From Igneacidithiobacillus sp041146875 (lineage in GTDB: Bacteria > Pseudomonadota > Gammaproteobacteria > Acidithiobacillales > Acidithiobacillaceae): 64,000 bases of DNA. Position 1 is the stretch's first letter; each line of letters starts with the position of its first letter. The notes beneath the pieces are model-generated. The model was not told where the DNA came from and searched no databases. It worked only from the letters and a program-made list of their open reading frames with translations. A program made the position numbers and the translations under genes. Of the stretch, positions 43,195 to 52,611 are shown one piece after another. The DNA lies in NCBI RefSeq assembly GCF_041146875.1, contig NZ_JBFRXP010000013.1:1-64000 (forward strand). Direction: 5' to 3'.

Positions 43195-43291
43195 TTCACA
43201 GGGTATCCGTTGTGGGCAGCGCTGGAAATTGCTCACGGAGGAGCCTGATGGTAGGATTGCGCCATTTTATAGCCTACTGAAGAGGATGTTT

Positions 43292-43720
43292 ATGGCTCTC
43301 GAGCGCACCCTGTCCATTATCAAGCCTGATGCCGTGCAGAAAAACGCCGTCGGTGCTATTTTGAGCCGTTTTGAGAATGCGGGGTTGCAGGTTGTTGCGG
43401 CCCGCATGTTGCATCTCGGTGCCGAAGACGCTGGTGGTTTCTATGCGGTGCACAAAGCACGGCCATTTTATGGTGAGTTGTGCACCTTTATGAGCAGTGG
43501 CCCGGTACTGGTTTCGGTTCTGGAAGGGGAAAATGCAATCGCCAAGAATCGTGATCTGATGGGCGCCACCAATCCCAAGGATGCCGCCCCAGGCACGATC
43601 CGCGCGGATTTTGCCGAGAGTATTGATGCCAACGCCGTGCATGGCTCTGATAGCGCCGACACCGCAGCTTGGGAAATTTCGTATTTCTTTTCGCAACGGG
43701 AGCTTTGCCCACGCCCATGA
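43292..43720 (+). CDS. ndk: Nucleoside diphosphate kinase
   Basis: A 142-residue NDK. ERTLSIIKPDAVQKN opens the fold. The active-site His lies in NAVHGSDSADTA, where the phosphohistidine forms, with the Kpn-loop and ATP-contact residues present. It balances NTP pools. The start at 43292 has AGAGGA upstream. The stop overlaps the rlmN start (ATGA). Confidence 0.97.
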   Translation: MALERTLSIIKPDAVQKNAVGAILSRFENAGLQVVAARMLHLGAEDAGGFYAVHKARPFYGELCTFMSSGPVLVSVLEGENAIAKNRDLMGATNPKDAAPGTIRADFAESIDANAVHGSDSADTAAWEISYFFSQRELCPRP

Positions 43721-44799
43721 GCGTATCCGCGCAAGCGTCTGACCGACCCAAGCTCCTTGGCCTAGATAGGATCGGGTTGGAGTCGCTGTTTGTTGAGTGG
43801 GGCGAGCCACGTTTCCGCGCGGCGCAAGTCTTACAATGGTTGCATGCGCGGCAAGTTGGCGATTTTGCGCAAATGAGCAATGTCAACAAAGTGCTGCGCG
43901 AGCGCTTGGAAGAAAATTGCGAGGTGGGTGAGCTTGCTGTGTTGCGCGAACAGCACGCTGGCGATGGTACGCGTAAATGGTTGCTTGGGCTGCCGGATGG
44001 CAATGCCATCGAGACGGTATTCATTCCCGAAGACGAGCGTGGCACTCTGTGTATCTCCTCTCAGGTAGGCTGTTCCCTGGCTTGTAGCTTTTGTGCTACC
44101 GGCGCTCAAGGTCTCAACCGCAACCTGGAAACCCACGAAATTATCGCGCAAATTCGCGTCGCGCGGCGTGAGCTCGGCCTGGATGCCATCAGTAACGTGG
44201 TATTTATGGGAATGGGTGAGCCACTGCTCAACCTGAAACAGGTTCTTCCCGCAATCCGACTACTTTTGGATGACTACGGTTATGGCTTGGGTTCGCGACG
44301 GGTTACCGTCAGTACGGCGGGGGTGCTGCCCGGCTTGGCACAGTTGGGTCGGGAAAGTCCGGTGAACTTGGCTATCAGCCTACACGCAACGCGTGACGAT
44401 ATTCGTGATGAATTGGTCCCCATCAATCGCCATTACCCGCTACGTGAGCTACTTGCGGCCTGCCGCGCATATCCTCTTCCGCCACGTAGACGGATTACCT
44501 TTGAGTACGTGATGTTGGATGGCATTAATGATCAAGATCAGCACGCACGGGAGTTAGTGCGTTTGCTGGCTGGGATTCCAGCGATGGTAAATTTGATTCC
44601 CTTCAACCCATTTCCTGAAGCGCGCTACCGTCGCAGTTCGCAGGCACGCATTGATGCCTTCCGCGAGATTATCCTACGCGCTGGCTTGATGACGGTTACA
44701 CGCAAGACCCGCGGTGACGATATTGCTGCAGCATGCGGCCAGCTTGCCGGACAGGTGCAGCAGGGGCGGCGTAGTGTACCTTTACGGGTGTTGAATTAA
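43717..44799 (+). CDS. rlmN: 23S rRNA/tRNA adenosine C2-methyltransferase
   Basis: A 360-residue radical-SAM enzyme with CSLACSFC (C-x3-C-x2-C) binding the 4Fe-4S cluster, and two catalytic Cys regions toward the C-terminus. It methylates A2503 of 23S rRNA and A37 of some tRNAs. The start in the ATGA overlap with ndk is preferred to an upstream in-frame ATG. It is part of the ndk-rlmN-pilW-rodZ-ispG-hisS block conserved in gammaproteobacteria. Confidence 0.95.
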   Translation: MSVSAQASDRPKLLGLDRIGLESLFVEWGEPRFRAAQVLQWLHARQVGDFAQMSNVNKVLRERLEENCEVGELAVLREQHAGDGTRKWLLGLPDGNAIETVFIPEDERGTLCISSQVGCSLACSFCATGAQGLNRNLETHEIIAQIRVARRELGLDAISNVVFMGMGEPLLNLKQVLPAIRLLLDDYGYGLGSRRVTVSTAGVLPGLAQLGRESPVNLAISLHATRDDIRDELVPINRHYPLRELLAACRAYPLPPRRRITFEYVMLDGINDQDQHARELVRLLAGIPAMVNLIPFNPFPEARYRRSSQARIDAFREIILRAGLMTVTRKTRGDDIAAACGQLAGQVQQGRRSVPLRVLN

Positions 44800-44802
44800 C
44801 CG

Positions 44803-45663
44803 ATGCAGAGACAAAATCTGACATTTATTCGTACGGGTTTGCTTGTTGGCTTGGTGCTTTCATCAAGTGCCTGCGCCTTGTTTTCTAGCCACCAGAAACT
44901 GACTCCAGCGGAAGAAGCGGCAGCGGCGGCACGGAATGCGCCACCCAACCCCGCTGCCTCTTTGCGCGCTGCGCCTCCCGATCAGGTGGCCATCTATACC
45001 TCTCTCGGTACAGCGTATTTGCAAGGCGGCCATCCGCGTGCCGCGGTGCGCGAGTTGAAGCAGGCCATAAGTTTGCCTGGCAAGCACGGTGACGCCTATA
45101 ACATCCTAGGTTTGGCCTATCAGGCCTTAGGACAGGCGGATTTGGCAGAGGATGCCTTTCGCAGCGCCCTCGGCGAAGAACCCGACGACCCCCAATTTTT
45201 GAACAATTACGGCGCATTTCTTCTGGAGCAAGGGAAGTTCTCTGCCGCAGTAGAACAGCTCAGCAAGGCCACTAAAGACCCTCTATACAGCACACCGGAG
45301 TTTGCCTGGACCAATCTGGCGGCCGCCTATCGCGGACTCAAGCAAGAAAACCTGGCAATTGTGGCGTTGCAGAAGGCGCTCTATTTCAAGCCTGGCTATT
45401 CGCCCGCCCTGTTGCTGTGGGCAGAAATGGAATACCAGGATCATGATCTAACGGCCGCATATGGGCATTTGCAAGGTGTTTTGGCACAGGAGCCAGATAA
45501 CGCGCAAGCGTTGCTCTTGGCTGGCCAAATCTCCTGGCAACAAGGACAGCAGGTCCGCGCGCGCTCGTTATGGGAGCGTTGTGTCAACTCCAGCCCTTAT
45601 TCGGCTGCTGGGAAAGAGGCACAAACACTGCTCTTACAGCACGGTGCAGGCAATAATGGATGA
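44803..45663 (+). CDS. pilW: PilW/PilF-type TPR lipoprotein, type IV pilus assembly
   Basis: A 286-residue lipoprotein with signal peptide ending SSSAC and a series of TPR units (AIYTSLGTAYLQGGHPRAAV, YNILGLAYQALGQADLAED, NNYGAFLLEQGKFSAAV, LLLAGQISWQQGQQVRARS). PilW/PilF stabilises the PilQ secretin ring. The location between rlmN and rodZ is the standard place for this gene. It ties in with the two prepilin genes in this window. Confidence 0.9.
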   Translation: MQRQNLTFIRTGLLVGLVLSSSACALFSSHQKLTPAEEAAAAARNAPPNPAASLRAAPPDQVAIYTSLGTAYLQGGHPRAAVRELKQAISLPGKHGDAYNILGLAYQALGQADLAEDAFRSALGEEPDDPQFLNNYGAFLLEQGKFSAAVEQLSKATKDPLYSTPEFAWTNLAAAYRGLKQENLAIVALQKALYFKPGYSPALLLWAEMEYQDHDLTAAYGHLQGVLAQEPDNAQALLLAGQISWQQGQQVRARSLWERCVNSSPYSAAGKEAQTLLLQHGAGNNG

Positions 45664-46651
45664 GGTATTCGCGGAGCTTTTGACGCAGTTACGGTCGGCA
45701 CGCGTAGCGCGTGGCTGGGATCTCGCACAAGTCGCGCAAAAATTGCACATTACCAGCACGCAGGTTGCCGCCCTTGAAGAGGGCCGCTTCCAAGAATTGC
45801 CGGGCGCTGCGTTTGCCCGAGGGTACCTCCGCAATTACGCGCGTCTTCTCGATCTCGACGTGGAGGGCGTGCTTGCTGCATATGATCGCTACCACGGCAG
45901 TTCTGGTCTGCGACCGAGCGAAGAAGTGCTGCCGCGCAGCGAACTACCGCTTCTGGATTACAGTCGAAAAATGCTGTTTTTTTCCATCCTGTTAGCCATT
46001 GCCCTGATTATTCTTGGATGGTGGCTTTGGGGTAGGGGCAGCTCGGCAGTGTCGGCGCCAGCCGCTGTTGCTGCTAGTGCCTCCGCCAGCAATCGGAGTG
46101 CCGCGCAAGTGGTAATGTCTACGCCAGTGGAAACCGCGGCTCTTACCAGCCCCGCTTTTTCGGTTACCACCACCACTGCTGCTGCGGCGTCGCCGTCTCC
46201 CATTACCGCTATGACCCTATCTGCCATGAGTGGCGCCCTGGTCTTTCATTTTACCGGGGATTGCTGGGTGCAGGTACGTGATGCCAGCGGCAATATTGTT
46301 CTCTCGACATTGGGCAAGGCTGGGCAGGACGTTACCGTAACACAAGGCCAGCCTCCCTATCGTATCCTGATTGGTAAGGCGAGTGCCGTGCAGATTACCT
46401 ATGCTGGCAAACCCGTGGCCCTTCCGGCGAACGCCCTCAATGTCGCGCGTGTACAAGTGGGTGCGGCGCCAGTGGCAGCGCCAACTACTTCGGTGAAACT
46501 TGCCCAGCACCCACTTACCGCGGCACAATCGGTTAAATCCCTTCGCCCCTCCGCTACTACCGCGTCCTCTCGCGTTTCCGCCGTAGCGAGTGACGAATCC
46601 ACTTTCAGCGAGGTAGCTCATGCAACATCAGTCACCCATTCAGCGCCGTAA
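45656..46651 (+). CDS. rodZ: RodZ-like cell-shape protein
   Basis: A 331-residue protein: N-terminal HTH (residues about 10-70, WDLAQVAQKLHITSTQVAAL), one transmembrane helix (about 107-125), a Ser/Ala/Thr-rich linker, a periplasmic DUF4115-type beta domain (VFHFTGDCWVQVRDASG) and a low-complexity tail. It anchors MreB to the membrane during elongation. It overlaps pilW by eight bases and ispG by 32 bases, so translation of the three is coupled. Confidence 0.9.
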   Translation: MDEVFAELLTQLRSARVARGWDLAQVAQKLHITSTQVAALEEGRFQELPGAAFARGYLRNYARLLDLDVEGVLAAYDRYHGSSGLRPSEEVLPRSELPLLDYSRKMLFFSILLAIALIILGWWLWGRGSSAVSAPAAVAASASASNRSAAQVVMSTPVETAALTSPAFSVTTTTAAAASPSPITAMTLSAMSGALVFHFTGDCWVQVRDASGNIVLSTLGKAGQDVTVTQGQPPYRILIGKASAVQITYAGKPVALPANALNVARVQVGAAPVAAPTTSVKLAQHPLTAAQSVKSLRPSATTASSRVSAVASDESTFSEVAHATSVTHSAP

Positions 46652-47720
46652 GAGCCGGCAGATCCAAGTGGGCAAGGTCGCCATTGGAGGCGGCGCGCCG
46701 ATCTCTGTGCAAAGCATGACCAACACCGAAACCCGCGACGTAGCGGCGACGGTTGCCCAAATTCGTAGGCTGGAGGCGGTTGGTGCTGACATCGTGCGGG
46801 TATCTGTACCGAGTATGGACGCGGCGGAGGCATTCAAGGCCATTCGTGCCCAAGTAGAGGTCCCCTTGGTTGCCGACATTCATTTTGATCATCGCATTGC
46901 CCTGCAGGTGATGACGGATGGTGTCGATGGGTTACGCATCAATCCGGGCAATATCGGGACCATCGACAAGGCGCGCCTGGTTGTGGAAATGGCCAAAGAC
47001 AAGGGGATACCCATCCGCATAGGCGTGAATGCCGGCAGTCTGGAAAAAGACCTGCAGGAAAAATATGGTGAGCCGACCCCGGAGGCGTTGGTAGAGTCAG
47101 CGCTGCGCCATGTGGCCATTCTCGACGAGCTCAACTTTCACGACGTGAAAATCAGCGTCAAAGCATCTGACGTCTTCCTTGCCGTCGGCGCCTATCGTCT
47201 GCTCGCACAACAGGTCGACTACCCGTTGCACCTCGGGATTACCGAGGCCGGTGGTCTACGTTCCGGCACGGTCAAATCGGCTATCGGATTAGGTTTGCTC
47301 TTGAATGAAGGGATTGGTGATACCATCCGCGTTTCTCTTGCGGCAGACCCGGTCGAGGAAATTCGGGTGGGCTTTGATATCTTGAAGAGCCTGCACCTGC
47401 GGCAAAAAGGCATCAACCTGATTGCCTGCCCCTCCTGCTCGCGGCAAGAGTTTGACGTGATCAAAACCATCAATGCCTTGGAAGGACGCTTGGAGGATAT
47501 CCTCGAGCCCATGGATGTTTCGGTGATCGGCTGCGTGGTCAACGGTATTGGCGAGGCGAAGGAAGCAGACATTGGTCTGACCGGCGGCGACAAACGCAGT
47601 ATCCTGTACTATCGTGGCAAGCAGGTGGATAGAGTCGAAAACCAGGATATTGTCGATGTTCTTGAAAAGCGGATTCGCGCCGAAGTAGCGGAGCGTCGCG
47701 CTGCACGCAACGACGCCTGA
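46620..47720 (+). CDS. ispG: 4-hydroxy-3-methylbut-2-enyl diphosphate synthase
   Basis: A 366-residue IspG (GcpE), normal for the short bacterial type. It converts MEcPP to HMBPP in the non-mevalonate isoprenoid pathway. The TIM-barrel part has VADIHFDHRIAL. The 4Fe-4S ligands are in ACPSCSR and VIGCVVNGIGEA. The start at 46620 lies inside rodZ (32-base overlap). Confidence 0.96.
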   Translation: MQHQSPIQRRKSRQIQVGKVAIGGGAPISVQSMTNTETRDVAATVAQIRRLEAVGADIVRVSVPSMDAAEAFKAIRAQVEVPLVADIHFDHRIALQVMTDGVDGLRINPGNIGTIDKARLVVEMAKDKGIPIRIGVNAGSLEKDLQEKYGEPTPEALVESALRHVAILDELNFHDVKISVKASDVFLAVGAYRLLAQQVDYPLHLGITEAGGLRSGTVKSAIGLGLLLNEGIGDTIRVSLAADPVEEIRVGFDILKSLHLRQKGINLIACPSCSRQEFDVIKTINALEGRLEDILEPMDVSVIGCVVNGIGEAKEADIGLTGGDKRSILYYRGKQVDRVENQDIVDVLEKRIRAEVAERRAARNDA

Positions 47721-47732
47721 GGATAGCTTCCG

Positions 47733-49001
47733 GTGGCAAAACCTACCCTCACTGCCGTGCGGGGGATGAATGATATCTTCCCCCCAGAGACAATTGCTTG
47801 GCAGCAACTCGAGCAGTCCTTCCGTAGCGTACTTTCCCGTTATGGCTGTGCCGAGATTCGCCTGCCCATTGTCGAACAAAGCGCGCTCTTTGCCCGTGCC
47901 ATTGGTGACGTTACAGATATTGTACAGAAGGAAATGTACACCTTTGCCGATCGCAATGGCGACTCCCTGACGCTGCGCCCCGAAGGCACCGCGGGTGTAG
48001 TGCGTGCCCTGATCGAACATGGCGGTCTGCGTGGGCAGACCCCCAGGCTTTATTACCTGGGCCCGATGTTTCGCCATGAGCGGCCACAGCGCGGGCGCTA
48101 CCGCCAGTTTCATCAGCTCGGGGTCGAGTTTTTTGGCATTGCCAGTGCAAGTGCCGATGCAGAAATCATTGCACTGTCTGCGCGTCTTTTGGCCGCAGCG
48201 GGGATACCCGCACAGCTGCAACTGAATTCCTTGGGTACGCCAGAATCGCGTGCCAGTTATCGCGAAATTCTCCTTCAGTACCTGCGTCCCCAAGCAGAAA
48301 AACTTTGCGGTGATTGTCAGGAGAGACTGGAGCGCAATCCGCTGCGAGTCCTCGACTGCAAAGTCGAATCTTGTCAGCTGGTCGCCAAGGATGCGCCACA
48401 GTTGCTGCAGCATCTCGACCCCGAATCAGCCGCGCACTTTTCCCTGTTGCAGGAACTTTTACAGGGGATGGGTATTGCCTATGTCATCAACCCGCGTTTG
48501 GTGCGTGGTCTGGACTATTATCATCGCACGGTCTTTGAATGGGTGGCAGAAGGCTTGGGTTCGCAGGGTACGGTCCTGGCCGGGGGACGCTATGACGGTT
48601 TGGTAGAGCAGCTCGGTGGGCCGGAAACGCCGGCTATCGGTTTTGCGCTCGGCATGGAGCGGATCTTGGCCCTGCGAGCACTCGCGCAATTGGCGGAGGC
48701 GGACGCAGTACCTGCTCTCTTTCTTGGTGCCTTGGACGATGCGGCCTTGACCGCTGTGTTTCGGCAGGCGGAGGGATTGCGGGCGAACGGACTCAGTGTT
48801 GTAGTAGCTGGCCCCGGATCGGTGAAGTCCTTGTTGAAACAGGCCCAGCGTAGCGCGGCGCGTTATCAGGTATTGGTCGGTGCCGCCGACCTTGCCGCTG
48901 GAGATGTGTTGCTCAAAGAGCAGGAGGGGCAGGGCGAGTGGCGGGGTCCCTGGGATGAATTGCACCGTGGTCTGACCGCCCTCGGCGTTGATTTCACGTA
49001 G
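47733..49001 (+). CDS. hisS: Histidyl-tRNA synthetase
   Basis: A 422-residue class II HisRS. Motif 1 region RGMNDIFPPE, motif 2 GPMFRHERPQRGRYRQFHQ, and the HisRS-specific LVRGLDYYHRTVFEW and GGRYDGLVEQLGG are all present, followed by the anticodon-binding domain. The start is a GTG at 47733 with GGATAG upstream. It sits 12 bases after ispG. Confidence 0.97.
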   Translation: MAKPTLTAVRGMNDIFPPETIAWQQLEQSFRSVLSRYGCAEIRLPIVEQSALFARAIGDVTDIVQKEMYTFADRNGDSLTLRPEGTAGVVRALIEHGGLRGQTPRLYYLGPMFRHERPQRGRYRQFHQLGVEFFGIASASADAEIIALSARLLAAAGIPAQLQLNSLGTPESRASYREILLQYLRPQAEKLCGDCQERLERNPLRVLDCKVESCQLVAKDAPQLLQHLDPESAAHFSLLQELLQGMGIAYVINPRLVRGLDYYHRTVFEWVAEGLGSQGTVLAGGRYDGLVEQLGGPETPAIGFALGMERILALRALAQLAEADAVPALFLGALDDAALTAVFRQAEGLRANGLSVVVAGPGSVKSLLKQAQRSAARYQVLVGAADLAAGDVLLKEQEGQGEWRGPWDELHRGLTALGVDFT

Positions 49002-49044
49002 CCACCCCGCCATACTACGCGCCAAGCGCATTAGGCAAAAAATC

Positions 49045-49653
49045 ATGACTGGCCCAGAATTTACCGAATCTCTTCAACGTCATCGTAAGCTTTTGATCAT
49101 CCTCTTCGTGCTGATTATCGCCGGAGTTCTGGCTTTTTTTGCCTATGACAAATATCAGCGCCATCAAATGGAGCGCGCAGGTGTCCTCTATAGCGAAATG
49201 AGCGATAGTCTGGCGAGCAATAACGATGCCATGGTGCGCGCCAGTGCCGAAACCTTGGTTCACGACTATGGTGCTACCCCCTATGCAAGCATGGCGCGTT
49301 TTTATCTGGCGCGTATCGACACCGAGGCCAAGCAAGATGCCAAAGCAGAAGCACAATTGCAGTGGCTTAGCGATCACAGTGGCTTGCCAGCGGGCATGCA
49401 GCCCATGGCGCGTGTAGCATTAGCGCGCTTGTATCTGCAGAATGGGAAAAATCAGCAAGTCCTGCAGTTGTTGCAAAAGTCAGATAGCGCTTTTGCGGTG
49501 GTAGATTGGGAGCTGCGTGGAGATGCAGAGGCGGGATTGAGGCACTACAGCCAGGCGCGTGACGACTATCAAAAAGCGATTGCAGCACTACCGGCGACCG
49601 ATCCATACGTGGCTTACCTGCAAATGAAAATGGCAAATTTGGGAGTTTCTTGA
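49045..49653 (+). CDS. yfgM: YfgM-like membrane-anchored TPR protein
   Basis: A 202-residue protein with a short cytoplasmic start, a transmembrane helix at about 15-34 (LLIILFVLIIAGVLAFFAYD) and TPR-like repeats in the periplasmic part. YfgM interacts with SecYEG and periplasmic chaperones. It is placed between hisS and bamB as in E. coli. The start at 49045 is the first ATG; the ribosome-binding site is weak. The stop overlaps the bamB ATG. Confidence 0.88.
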   Translation: MTGPEFTESLQRHRKLLIILFVLIIAGVLAFFAYDKYQRHQMERAGVLYSEMSDSLASNNDAMVRASAETLVHDYGATPYASMARFYLARIDTEAKQDAKAEAQLQWLSDHSGLPAGMQPMARVALARLYLQNGKNQQVLQLLQKSDSAFAVVDWELRGDAEAGLRHYSQARDDYQKAIAALPATDPYVAYLQMKMANLGVS

Positions 49654-50852
49654 TGAGCTATGCTAAGACCCATGGTGTGCGTACCGGACTGCGTGCCGCC
49701 GCTATGCTGGGGGTGTTCTTCGCTTTGGGCGGTTGCGGTGTTTGGAATTGGGCCTTTGGTCCGGCAGAACCTGCCCCCAAACCGGTCAAGGCTATGCACA
49801 AGGAACAGGTCACTGTCGGCTTTGGCACCAATTGGCAGGCTCGCCTGTACGGTGATTGGCGTTTAGATCCCTATAACGCCACACAACTGGCGGTGACGGA
49901 TGGCAAAATTTATCTAAGCGATGACTCTGGGCATCTTCTCGCGCTTACTCGTGGTGGAAGTTTGCGTTGGGAGTACCGCCTGGATGGCAAAAGTCCGCGC
50001 GGACCGACAGTTGCCAGCGGAGTCGTCTATGTAGGCACGGATCGTGGCAAGCTGTACGCTATCTCCGCGCAGGATGGAAAAAAACTCTGGGATGTGCAGT
50101 TGGGTGCTGAACCCACAAGTCCCATCAGCGTCGCTGATCATCGGCTTTTTCTGCAGTTGTCGAATGGCCATCTGCTCGCCCTGAACACCAGCAACGGCGC
50201 AATAGATTGGACCTTCTCCCTCCCGCAACCTTCTTTGTTGCTGCGTCGTAATAGCGGAATCGTTATCGCTGGGCAAACTCTGTATACGGGTTTTGCCGAT
50301 GGTAAACTGATTGCCCTCGATGCCAGCAACGGAGCCGAGCTCTGGCGCGCCACGGTCGCTATCCCGCACGGCAACAACGAGCTGGCACGCATGGTCGACG
50401 TTGCGGCAACACCAGTTCTTGATGGTAATCGCGTGATTGCTGCTGCCTATCAGGGCAATATTTCCGCGTTCAGCAGGGATAGCGGTGAAGAAGACTGGAG
50501 TCGGCCCATGTCGACCGTCATTACCCCCATTTTGCACGATGGCAAACTTTTTGTAGCCGGGAGCGATGGTCAGGTCTACGCCATGGATCCCAGCAGTGGA
50601 ACCGTGGAATGGCGCAATACTGCACTTAAAGGGCAATCCTTGAGCGGAATGGCGCTTTGCGATGGCAAACTCCTGCTAAGCAATTACGCCGGACAGGTGA
50701 TTACCCTCGATCCGCAAACGGGCCATCGTACCGGGCAGGAAACCGTCTCCAGTAGTGGTATCCAAACCGCACCCGTCTGTGTCGGCAAGGGTAGCTTCCT
50801 GGTATTGAGTGGCGTCGGCACCCTGTACCAGCTCCAGTTCCAGAAGCCGTAA
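49653..50852 (+). CDS. bamB: Outer-membrane assembly lipoprotein BamB
   Basis: A 399-residue lipoprotein with a signal peptide ending FALGGC. The rest is an eight-bladed beta-propeller with repeated PQQ-type motifs (KIYLSDDSGHLLALT, VVYVGTDRGKLYAISAQDGK, KLFVAGSDGQVYAMDPSSG). It is a BAM-complex subunit that works with BamA and, here, the BamC at 22542-23717. It is five bases before der. Confidence 0.93.
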   Translation: MSYAKTHGVRTGLRAAAMLGVFFALGGCGVWNWAFGPAEPAPKPVKAMHKEQVTVGFGTNWQARLYGDWRLDPYNATQLAVTDGKIYLSDDSGHLLALTRGGSLRWEYRLDGKSPRGPTVASGVVYVGTDRGKLYAISAQDGKKLWDVQLGAEPTSPISVADHRLFLQLSNGHLLALNTSNGAIDWTFSLPQPSLLLRRNSGIVIAGQTLYTGFADGKLIALDASNGAELWRATVAIPHGNNELARMVDVAATPVLDGNRVIAAAYQGNISAFSRDSGEEDWSRPMSTVITPILHDGKLFVAGSDGQVYAMDPSSGTVEWRNTALKGQSLSGMALCDGKLLLSNYAGQVITLDPQTGHRTGQETVSSSGIQTAPVCVGKGSFLVLSGVGTLYQLQFQKP

Positions 50853-50857
50853 TTCAT

Positions 50858-52204
50858 ATGGCTGCTATCCTCGCGCTCCTGGGTCGACCCAATGTCGGCA
50901 AGTCAACACTATTCAACCGGCTTACCCGAAGTCGCGAGGCCTTGGTGGCAGACCTGCCGGGTTTCACCCGGGATCGACATTACGGCACGGCACGGCATCA
51001 GGATCGCGATTATCTCGTCATTGATACTGGCGGCTTTGAGCCGGAAGAGAAACAGGGACTGGTGGCAGCAATGGCTACTCAGACGCGCCAGGCCATTGCT
51101 GAGGCCGACGTCCTCTTGTTTCTGGTCGATGCCAAAGAAGGGCTCTCGGCACAGGATGACGAGATTGCTCGCGAATTGCGGCGCAGTGGCAAACCGGTTC
51201 TGCTCTTGGTCAACAAGATGGATGTACGCCATGCCGTCGCGGAGTTGCCGGAGTTTCACCGCCTCGGGCTCGGCGCCCCCATTACACTGTCTGCTGCCCA
51301 CGGGCATGGTATGGATCAGCTTTGGTCGGCCATCAGTGACGCTGTTGGGCAAGAGCCGGAGGGGTCGGTCGCGTCCGAGGAGATGGAAGATGGGCCGGCG
51401 ATAGCGGTTCTCGGGCGGCCTAATGTTGGCAAGTCTACTTTGGTCAATGCCATGCTTGGCGAAAAGCGGGTCATTGTTTTCGATCAACCGGGTACTACAC
51501 GCGACAGTATCCGCATTCCCTACGAGCGCCAGGGGCGGCGTTATGTGATGATCGATACTGCTGGAGTGCGGCGGCGCGCGCGTGTCGGGGAGGGCTTAGA
51601 GAAACTGACGGTACTCAAGACCCTGGCCGCTCTGCGCGAGGCCGATGTCGTGCTGATGGTGATGGACGCGCATGCGGGAGTCAGTGATCAGGATGCGCAT
51701 CTGGTGGGTGTAGCCGTCGAGCTCGGGCGCCCTATCGTTTTGGTGCTGAACAAATGGGACGGACTAGACGCACGCGAGCGTGACCGTATCAAAGCAGAAT
51801 TGGAACGCCGCCTGGTGTTTTTGCGCTATGCACCGTTTCACAGTATTTCGGCGTTGCACGGAAGTGGGGTAGGGGAGCTGTACCGCAGCATCGACAAATT
51901 GTGGAGAAATAGCCAGCGACATTTCTCCACCGGCGAACTCAACCGCATGCTGGAAGACGTTATTAATACGCACCAGCCCCCTCTCGTCGGGGGACGGCGC
52001 ATCAAACTACGCTATTGCCATCAGGGTGGCACCCAGCCCATCACTCTGGTCTTCCACGGCAATCAGCTCGACCGCTTGCCTGGTGCGTACAAGCGGTATC
52101 TGGAGACCGCCTTTCGCACGGCGCTGAAGCTCGATGGCGTACCTATTCGTTTGGTCTTCCGCCAAGGGGAAAATCCCTATGCTCCCCAGGGAGCGCGCGC
52201 GTGA
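50858..52204 (+). CDS. der: Ribosome-assembly GTPase Der (EngA)
   Basis: A 448-residue GTPase with two tandem G domains. First: P-loop GRPNVGKST near residue 10 and DTGG. Second: GRPNVGKST near 185, DTAGVRRRARV and NKWDG. A C-terminal KH-like domain (RRIKLRYCHQGGTQP) follows. It is needed for 50S assembly. Its stop overlaps the next gene's GTG (GTGA). Confidence 0.97.
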   Translation: MAAILALLGRPNVGKSTLFNRLTRSREALVADLPGFTRDRHYGTARHQDRDYLVIDTGGFEPEEKQGLVAAMATQTRQAIAEADVLLFLVDAKEGLSAQDDEIARELRRSGKPVLLLVNKMDVRHAVAELPEFHRLGLGAPITLSAAHGHGMDQLWSAISDAVGQEPEGSVASEEMEDGPAIAVLGRPNVGKSTLVNAMLGEKRVIVFDQPGTTRDSIRIPYERQGRRYVMIDTAGVRRRARVGEGLEKLTVLKTLAALREADVVLMVMDAHAGVSDQDAHLVGVAVELGRPIVLVLNKWDGLDARERDRIKAELERRLVFLRYAPFHSISALHGSGVGELYRSIDKLWRNSQRHFSTGELNRMLEDVINTHQPPLVGGRRIKLRYCHQGGTQPITLVFHGNQLDRLPGAYKRYLETAFRTALKLDGVPIRLVFRQGENPYAPQGARA

Positions 52205-52611
52205 ATTTGGCGCAATCCTATCGCTGGTGGTTACCGACCTGGATCATATACGCCGCCTACTTGTTGCAGCACTTTATGAATATTCTGCAATTGCCCGCTT
52301 GGCACTGGGGCCCGGCCGTTGCCTACGCGTTTTGGGCGGCACTGGCCTTGGGTGCCATCGCGCGCAGTTGGCCTACGCTCACGCCTTATGCTTGGCGACC
52401 GCTAGTGATTTTTCTTGGCGCGATCCTGTCGGGCATCGACGTGTTCACGGGGCCGGGACCGGCATCGGCACAGCGCATTGATACCTGGATGACTGCCCTC
52501 ATCGGCATTGCGTTGGTCTCGATTTTAGCGCGTTTCGTGCCAACGACATGGAGTAAGCTCTGGTTTGGGCAGGAGGTGAAACCTGGATCTCGTCCTTATT
52601 CGCCACGCTGA
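52201..52611 (+). CDS. Small integral-membrane protein of unknown function
   Basis: A 136-residue hydrophobic protein with about four membrane segments (WWLPTWIIYAAYLLQHF; VAYAFWAALALGAIARS; PLVIFLGAILSGIDVF; MTALIGIALVSILARFV). The start is a GTG at 52201 in a GTGA overlap with der. The 3' end overlaps sixA, so der, this gene and sixA form one coupled unit. No family recognised. Confidence 0.65.
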   Translation: MNLAQSYRWWLPTWIIYAAYLLQHFMNILQLPAWHWGPAVAYAFWAALALGAIARSWPTLTPYAWRPLVIFLGAILSGIDVFTGPGPASAQRIDTWMTALIGIALVSILARFVPTTWSKLWFGQEVKPGSRPYSPR

